A DNA stretch of 11,361 bases, taken from positions 1 to 11,361 of the forward strand of contig CALEIL010000382.1 in NCBI GenBank assembly GCA_937876435.1, read 5' to 3'. Shown here piece after piece: positions 6,979 through 11,361 of the stretch (the stretch's first letter is position 1; each line of letters begins with the position of its first letter). Both the position numbers and the translations under genes were made by a program. The notes beneath the pieces were generated by a model. The model worked only from the letters and a program-made list of their open reading frames with translations, did not search any database and had not been told where the DNA came from. Source of the stretch: an uncultured Bacteroidota bacterium (GTDB lineage: Bacteria; Bacteroidota; Bacteroidia; Chitinophagales; Saprospiraceae).

Positions 6979-8272
6979 ATTAGCCAGTTTACTCATTCTC
7001 TTCCTCACATTTTTTGTCCTTCTCCTACTGAAAGTCCCCGTGGCTTTTAGCATCGGTATTGCCACCACGCTGACTTTATTGATCAGTATACCTTTTCTGC
7101 CTGCGGTGACAACGATAAGTCAGCGCATGGTCACCGGGCTGGATTCATTTGCATTGCTCGCTATTCCGTTTTTTATACTGGCTGGTGAAATCATGAATCA
7201 GGGTGGAATTGCCCGGCGGATGATCAATTTTGCCAAATCACTGATTGGTTCATTGCCGGGAGGTCTGGCTTTTGTCAATATTCTGGCTGCCATGATGTTT
7301 GGTGCCATTTCCGGATCTGCAGTAGCTGCTGCCACCGCTATTGGTGGGATAATGACCGACAGAATGGCCAAAGATGGATACCCGAAAGGTTTTACGGTAG
7401 GCGTCAACATTACTTCGGCCTCCACCGGTCTCATCATCCCTCCGAGTAATGCGCTGATCGTATTTGCTCTGGCGAGTGGGGGTTCGGCTTCTGTGGCTGC
7501 CCTTTTTCTGGCGGGGTATATACCGGGTATGCTCATTGGGTTGGGTCTGATGGTAGTAGCGTTTTATTACGCCAAAAAAATGAAATTGCCCCGGGCGGAA
7601 CGGGTTCCCTTGTCTCAGCTCTGGACGGACTTCAAAGGGGCATTTTTTAGCCTGATGATGCTGGTGGTGGTTGTCGGTGGTATCGTATTTGGTGTGTTTA
7701 CAGCCACCGAAGCGGCCGCCATTGCCGTGGTGTATGCGGCGATTCTGGCTTTATCGTATAAGGAAGTCAAATTTCGGGATTTCAGGAGGATATTTCTGGA
7801 AAGTTCCAAAACGAATGCCATCGTCACGTTTCTGATCGGTACATCCATGGCCATGTCCTGGCTATTCTCCTACGAAAGCTTACCGCAATATATATCTACC
7901 GTTCTGCTGGAGAACGTAAGCAGTCCCATCCTTATATTCCTTATTATAAATTTATTGCTCCTCGTGGTGGGGACCTTTATGGACATGACGCCGGCCTTGT
8001 TGATATTTACACCGATATTTTTGCCTCTGGTCACCGCCTTGGGGATGAGCCCGGTGCATTTTGGTATCATCATGGTGATGAACCTGTGCATTGGCTTGTG
8101 TACTCCACCAGTGGGATCCTTGTTATTTGTGGGGGCAGGAGTGGCCAAAGTTAAAATCACGCAGGTATTACAACCTTTGATTCCTTTTCTGGTGGCTATG
8201 ATCGTAGTCCTGATGATCGTGACCTATATTCCTCAGATCACGCTATGGTTGCCTGAATTATTTGGATATTAA
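6968..8272 (+). CDS. dctM: TRAP transporter large permease, DctM family
   Basis: DctM is the large inner-membrane subunit that forms the transport path and couples uptake to an ion gradient, usually Na+. From ATG 6968 it is 434 residues, normal for the family, and almost wholly hydrophobic with about a dozen membrane segments. Diagnostic stretches are IPFFILAGEIMNQGGIARR, MMFGAISGSAVAAATAIGG, TSASTGLIIPPSNALIV and, in the second half, GTFMDMTPALLIFTPIFLP and GLCTPPVGSLLFVG. An in-frame GTG at 6962 would add only two residues; I prefer the ATG because MNPELASLLILF is a typical N-terminus and the overlap with dctQ is then 11 bases. The two re-entrant, proline-rich repeats (IIPPS and CTPPVG) are both intact, so the transporter looks complete and functional. 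Confidence 0.96.
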   Translation: MNPELASLLILFLTFFVLLLLKVPVAFSIGIATTLTLLISIPFLPAVTTISQRMVTGLDSFALLAIPFFILAGEIMNQGGIARRMINFAKSLIGSLPGGLAFVNILAAMMFGAISGSAVAAATAIGGIMTDRMAKDGYPKGFTVGVNITSASTGLIIPPSNALIVFALASGGSASVAALFLAGYIPGMLIGLGLMVVAFYYAKKMKLPRAERVPLSQLWTDFKGAFFSLMMLVVVVGGIVFGVFTATEAAAIAVVYAAILALSYKEVKFRDFRRIFLESSKTNAIVTFLIGTSMAMSWLFSYESLPQYISTVLLENVSSPILIFLIINLLLLVVGTFMDMTPALLIFTPIFLPLVTALGMSPVHFGIIMVMNLCIGLCTPPVGSLLFVGAGVAKVKITQVLQPLIPFLVAMIVVLMIVTYIPQITLWLPELFGY

Positions 8273-8328
8273 TTGAATTGAATTTCGAAACAGATTAGAT
8301 GAATTTTTAAAATATGTAAATCACAATT
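8273..8328. other. Spacer between dctM and the DUF1080 gene
   Basis: This 56-base A+T-rich gap includes a short direct repeat (ATTGAATTGAATT near its left end). I see neither a terminator hairpin nor a good TAnnTTTG promoter, so the DUF1080 gene may be read through from the TRAP operon. Confidence 0.4.
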
Positions 8329-9714
8329 ATGAAAACAATAAATACTGTGTTGGCGGTCATCATCCTGTCACTCTTTTATCAGTCAGGGTTTTCCCAGGAG
8401 GAAAAATGGATGCCCCTGTTTAATGGAAAAAATTTTGACGGATTCAAGCAACTCAATGGAGAAGCTACGTATCGTGTGGAAGATGGTGTGATGGTCGGTA
8501 CCTCCAAAATGGGTACTCCCAATTCATTTATGACCACCGAAAAACATTATGGTGATTTCATCCTGGAATTTGATGTGCGGGTGGACGCCAGCCTCAACAG
8601 TGGAGTTCAGATTCGCTCCAATAGTCTACCTTCCTACCGGGATGGCCGGGTACACGGCTATCAGGTCGAAATTGACCCCAGTACCCGGGCTTACAGTGGG
8701 GGAATCTACGACGAAGCCCGCCGGGGATGGTTGTATCCCCTGGCCCAGAATCCGGAAGGTCGTGCTGCTTTCAACGCCGGGGGGTGGAATTCCTATCGGG
8801 TGGAAGCGATCGGTCCATCAATTCGGGTGTGGGTGAATGGGGTCAATACCGCTAATCTCATCGATGATATGACAGCAGAAGGTTTTATCGGTTTTCAGGT
8901 GCACGGAATCGGAGACGACAAGGATAAGGAAGGTACGCAGGTACGCTGGCGGAATATCAGGATTGCCACCGAAGATCTCGACCGCCACCGTTGGAGTATG
9001 GATCCGGACGTGATAGAAATCAATATGATACCCAATACTTTGAGTGAACAGGAAAAGAGAAGGGGATGGCGTTTGTTGTGGGACGGTGAAACTACCGAAG
9101 GTTGGGTAGGAGCCAAACTGGATCATTTTCCTGAGAAAGGATGGACTATAGAGGACGGGGTACTGACCGTATTGTCCAGCGACGGCGCAGAGTCCGCCAA
9201 CGGGGGCGACATTATAACCAAAGATAAGTTTTCAAATTTCGAACTCTCTTTTGAGTTTATGTTGACCGAAGGGGCCAATTCAGGAGTGAAATATTTCGTA
9301 GATCCCGGTCTCAATAAAGGAAAAGGTTCCTCGATCGGACTGGAATACCAGATCCTGGATGATAAAAATCATCCGGATGCCAAAATGGGCGTTCAGGGCA
9401 ACAGAACGGTGGCTTCACTTTACGACCTGATTCCTGCCGGGAACCTTTCAATTCCCCACAGATCAAAACCATTTAACGGAGTCGGTAATTGGAACAAAGG
9501 ACGGGTTCTCGTCCACGGAAATCACATAGAACACTGGCTCAATGGTAATAAAGTGCTGGAATATGAGCGTAGAACACCTGCCTTTCGGGCTCTGGTTTCA
9601 TATAGTAAGTACAAAGACTGGCCCAATTTCGGGGAATGGGACGAAGGACATATCCTACTTCAGGATCATGGCGACAAGGTTTCCTTTCGAAGTGTAAAAA
9701 TCAGAGAATTTTAA
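8329..9714 (+). CDS. Secreted protein with two DUF1080 (3-keto-disaccharide hydrolase-like) domains
   Basis: The 461-residue protein begins with a signal peptide (residues 1 to about 22, hydrophobic core NTVLAVIILSLFYQSG, likely cut near FSQ/EEKW), so it acts in the periplasm, at the surface or outside. Two DUF1080 domains follow: residues 28-212, with FNGKNFDGFK, NSGVQIRS, GYQVEID and WNSYRVEA; and residues 246-460, with LLWDGETTEGW, GANSGVKYFV, LEYQILDD and GRVLVHGNHIEHWLNG. This jelly-roll fold includes enzymes that cleave 3-keto-glycosides made by sugar 3-dehydrogenases, but many members have unknown activity. Position after the TRAP genes and before the uxaC start suggests it helps release a uronate from a glycoside; this is inference. 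No Gfo/Idh-type 3-dehydrogenase or sugar isomerase partner is in the window. Confidence 0.88.
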   Translation: MKTINTVLAVIILSLFYQSGFSQEEKWMPLFNGKNFDGFKQLNGEATYRVEDGVMVGTSKMGTPNSFMTTEKHYGDFILEFDVRVDASLNSGVQIRSNSLPSYRDGRVHGYQVEIDPSTRAYSGGIYDEARRGWLYPLAQNPEGRAAFNAGGWNSYRVEAIGPSIRVWVNGVNTANLIDDMTAEGFIGFQVHGIGDDKDKEGTQVRWRNIRIATEDLDRHRWSMDPDVIEINMIPNTLSEQEKRRGWRLLWDGETTEGWVGAKLDHFPEKGWTIEDGVLTVLSSDGAESANGGDIITKDKFSNFELSFEFMLTEGANSGVKYFVDPGLNKGKGSSIGLEYQILDDKNHPDAKMGVQGNRTVASLYDLIPAGNLSIPHRSKPFNGVGNWNKGRVLVHGNHIEHWLNGNKVLEYERRTPAFRALVSYSKYKDWPNFGEWDEGHILLQDHGDKVSFRSVKIREF

Positions 9715-9777
9715 TCGTCATCAATATCGGTTTTGCGTCAAAAAATGACCGTAAACCCGGTGGAAGAATACTGCATC

Positions 9778-10785
9778 ATGGGAAAATTTAATAAAAAGAA
9801 ATTTATACTTAGCAACCGGTATGCCGAGCAATTGTATTTTGATCACGCCCAGCATATGCCAATCATCGATTATCACAACCATTTGCCTCCATCTGAAATT
9901 TATCAGGAGCGGATATACAATAATATAACCGAGGCCTGGCTGGAAGGGGATCATTACAAATGGCGTGCTATGAGGGCCCTGGGCATTGACGAAGATCTGA
10001 TTACCGGCGGAGCCGAGCCACGTGAAAAGTTTCGCGCCTGGGCCCGAAGTGTTCCTTATACGATGAGGAATCCATTGTACCACTGGACTCACATGGAGTT
10101 GAAAACCTATTTTGGAATCAACGAATTGTTGAACGAGTACAATGCCGATGAAATTTATGATCAGGTGGCCATCATCAAAGAACAGGCAGAAAAATATTAC
10201 AATACCCCATTGACCAATATTGTTTACATGGGAATGGGTGAACCTTTATTGAATTATAAAAATACCTTGGCAAGTGTAGAAAAAATTACTTCTCCTCAAG
10301 GATTGGGAATGTCACCATCAAGAATTACAGTTTCAACAGCAGGAATAGCCAAAATGATCAGAAAAATGGCGGATGACGGGACCAAGGTCAATCTCGCACT
10401 TTCTCTCCACGCCGCTGATGACGCCAAGCGAAATGAGATGATGCCCATCAACGAAAGCAACAATTTGGAAGCCTTGCACGAGGCTATTCAATACTTCTAT
10501 CAACAAACAGGCAACAGGATTTCGTACGAATACATTGCTTTTCACAACTATAACGACACGCTACAGGACGCTGAAAACCTGTCTAAACTTTGTCGTCATT
10601 ACCCCGTCAAGATCAACATTATCGAATACAATCCCATCGGGCTCGGCACCTTCGAAAAATCCGATGAAGAAAGACTGAATCGTTTTGCTGAATCACTAAC
10701 TAAGAAAGGTGTGATGGTGACTGTGAGACGAAGTCGCGGCAAGGATATAGATGCTGCTTGCGGTCAGTTGGCTAATAAGGATTAG
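9778..10785 (+). CDS. Chimeric ORF: UxaC N-terminus joined in frame to RlmN C-terminus
   Basis: This 336-codon frame is two unrelated enzymes joined. Residues 1 to about 124 are the N-terminus of uronate isomerase UxaC (glucuronate to fructuronate): DYHNHLPP with metal-binding His33 and His35, GDHYKWRAMRALG and VPYTMRNPLYHWTHMELKTYFGI. UxaC is normally about 470 residues, so most of the barrel is missing. Residues from about 126 are the C-terminal 210 residues of the radical-SAM methyltransferase RlmN: NIVYMGMGEPLLNY, STAGIA, LALSLHAA, EYNPIG and Cys329 in DAACGQLA. The CxxxCxxC cluster-binding motif of RlmN is absent, so methyltransferase activity is not expected. The start is ATG 9778, which aligns with known UxaC N-termini; an upstream TTG at 9733 gives an unlikely extension. 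The frame is intact across the join. It is either a recombination product or a mis-assembly. Confidence 0.9.
   Translation: MGKFNKKKFILSNRYAEQLYFDHAQHMPIIDYHNHLPPSEIYQERIYNNITEAWLEGDHYKWRAMRALGIDEDLITGGAEPREKFRAWARSVPYTMRNPLYHWTHMELKTYFGINELLNEYNADEIYDQVAIIKEQAEKYYNTPLTNIVYMGMGEPLLNYKNTLASVEKITSPQGLGMSPSRITVSTAGIAKMIRKMADDGTKVNLALSLHAADDAKRNEMMPINESNNLEALHEAIQYFYQQTGNRISYEYIAFHNYNDTLQDAENLSKLCRHYPVKINIIEYNPIGLGTFEKSDEERLNRFAESLTKKGVMVTVRRSRGKDIDAACGQLANKD
10147..10167. other. Junction between uxaC-derived and rlmN-derived sequence
   Basis: Left of here the reading matches UxaC (GINELLN, then a NADEI stretch like STADEI in E. coli UxaC); right of here it matches RlmN (EIYDQV, then the helix leading to GMGEP). 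The codons for DEIYDQV fit both families, so a short shared sequence probably marks the crossover. G+C falls from about 60% at 9961-10020 to about 32% at 10201-10260 and returns to about 53% by 10381-10440 (my counts over 60-base blocks). Confidence 0.7.
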
Positions 10786-10805
10786 AAGGTAGGGGTGGGA
10801 GGATT

Positions 10806-11175
10806 TTCTCGAACCACGAGAATTGTCCTGAATTAGTTTCAAAACATTTTCTCGAATCACGAGAATTTATGGTACATTTCTCGCTATCTTTCTCGAACCA
10901 CGAGATATTAAATTTCCATGCCTGAATATTTCTCGAACCACGAGAATTTTAATTTTACACCTAGACAATTCTCGAACCACGAGAATATTTTTTCAAAGCA
11001 GATCTATGGCAGAACATTTTCTCGAACCACGAGAATTAAAGGCACAGCTTATGATATCTTTCTCGAACCACGAGAATTATAATGCAGCTTTCACTCTCTT
11101 TCTCGAACCACGAGAATTTTTTAGGCCGATTCTCATTTCAGCAATCTAAATAAATTTTTTCTCGTGGTTCGAGAA
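10806..11175. repeat. Array of nine 17-base palindromic (hairpin) repeats
   Basis: The unit TTCTCGAACCACGAGAA is a 6-base inverted repeat (TTCTCG/CGAGAA) around an AACCA loop, often lengthened by flanking A/T. Direct copies start at 10806, 10849 (AATCA loop), 10890 (last base changed), 10930, 10969, 11019, 11060 and 11100; a ninth, at 11159-11175, is in the opposite orientation. A lone left half-site TTCTCG is at 10878-10883. Start-to-start distances are 43, 41, 40, 39, 50, 41, 40 and 59 bases. The intervening sequences are A+T-rich and different, but fall into groups by their last bases (AACATT before copies 2 and 6; TATCT or CTCT before copies 3, 7 and 8). The array resembles a REP/BIME-like element or a multi-site protein-binding array. 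No transposase is in the window. Confidence 0.9.
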
Positions 11176-11230
11176 TTTTCCCCAACCATTCCCCACCTCT
11201 TCCCCCCAAATACTTTCTTTTACTAATATC
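11174..11230 (+). other. 57-base G-free, pyrimidine-rich tract
   Basis: From 11174 to 11230 the plus strand has no G and has C runs at 11180-11183, 11191-11194 and 11202-11207; another CCCC is at 11236-11239. The minus strand is correspondingly G-run rich and could in principle form a quadruplex. Its role is unknown. Confidence 0.6.
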
Positions 11231-11269
11231 GCCTACCCCAACATCCAAACTGCATGAGCTGCCCGCAGG

Positions 11270-11361
11270 ACTCGGTATCACCTAGTGAAAGCCGTTCGAA
11301 GAACGTGCTGTAACGCAGTGATACGGAACTCCGTAGGGGAGCGACCCTGACCCGACGTCAT
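11270..11361 (+). ncRNA. Possible structured RNA or mobile-element end (nested inverted repeats)
   Basis: This segment is richer in G+C than the array before it and has nested complementary arms. GTATCAC (11275-11281) pairs with GTGATAC (11318-11324). Inside it CGTTC (11293-11297) pairs with GAACG (11301-11305) around GAA, and TGC/GCA can close a second inner loop. After it CTCC (11329-11332) can pair with GGAG (11338-11341). The multi-branched pattern resembles a structured RNA such as part of a group II intron, but I cannot see intron ends or a reverse transcriptase, and the strand is a guess. It is cut by the window edge. Confidence 0.25.

Larger units (their letters stand above)
10786..11361. 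other. Non-coding right end: repeat array, G-free tract, structured segment
   Basis: No credible gene is visible in this 576-base stretch on either strand. It holds, in order, the palindromic repeat array (10806-11175), a G-free plus-strand tract (11174-11230) and a G+C-richer segment with nested inverted repeats running to the window edge (11270-11361). Confidence 0.7.

Noticed and set aside
9733..9777. TTG start at 9733 for the chimeric gene
   Set aside because: The extra 15 residues do not resemble UxaC N-termini, while ATG 9778 aligns at the expected distance from the FILSNRYAEQLY block.
9778..10785. A novel functional two-domain enzyme
   Set aside because: Both parts are incomplete: UxaC lacks most of its barrel and RlmN lacks its cluster-binding cysteines, so a new function is less likely than a scar or mis-join.
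10806..11116. Series of intrinsic terminators
   Set aside because: Some hairpins are followed by T runs (after copies 4 and 8), but the stem is only 6 bases with two A-T pairs and most copies lack a T tract; nine terminators in a row would serve no clear purpose.
10806..11175. CRISPR array
   Set aside because: The repeat is only 17 bases, spacers vary from 22 to 42 bases and share end sequences, the last copy is inverted, and no cas gene is present.

Overview
The window looks like Bacteroidota DNA, probably Saprospiraceae-like (an inference from protein style, A+T-rich spacers and candidate TAnnTTTG promoter elements; no taxonomic marker is present). All recognisable genes are metabolic or housekeeping. 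No phage, toxin, defence or CRISPR-Cas gene is visible.

Left part (1-3356, all minus strand): a PurS subunit gene overlaps rsmI (16S rRNA 2'-O-methyltransferase) by one base. After a 267-base spacer come sufB and the start of sufC (cut by the window edge), the front of a SUF iron-sulfur cluster assembly operon. The spacer just upstream of sufB carries a perfect ACAATC/GATTGT dyad, a candidate operator.

Middle (3505-9714, all plus strand): a compact hexuronate catabolism and uptake cluster. An SDR-type D-mannonate oxidoreductase (the role of UxuB) and mannonate dehydratase UxuA are followed by a complete three-part TRAP transporter (a DctP-like binding lipoprotein, DctQ, DctM) and a secreted protein with two DUF1080 (3-keto-disaccharide hydrolase-like) domains. 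uxuA, dctP, dctQ and dctM overlap end to start, so they look translationally coupled. Together with a uronate isomerase (UxaC) the cluster would take up a uronate such as glucuronate and convert it through fructuronate and mannonate to 2-keto-3-deoxygluconate. KDG kinase and aldolase are not in the window.

Right part (9778-11361): the expected uxaC starts normally, but after about 124 codons it runs in frame into the C-terminal two thirds of RlmN (23S rRNA/tRNA adenine-C2 methyltransferase). The chimera lacks most of the UxaC barrel and the RlmN radical-SAM cysteine motif, so neither known activity is expected. The join lies where both families share an EI(Y)xQ-like stretch, and base composition drops sharply just after it. 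This is either a natural recombination scar or an assembly chimera, and everything right of about 10150 may belong to another locus or genome. Downstream is a non-coding array of eight direct and one inverted copies of a 17-base hairpin repeat, mostly about 40 bases apart, then a G-free tract, then a G+C-richer segment with nested inverted repeats that looks like the start of a structured RNA or mobile element.

The most noteworthy items are the uxaC-rlmN chimera, the palindromic repeat array and the structured right end. The uronate/TRAP/DUF1080 cluster is a coherent pathway of known families in an interesting combination.
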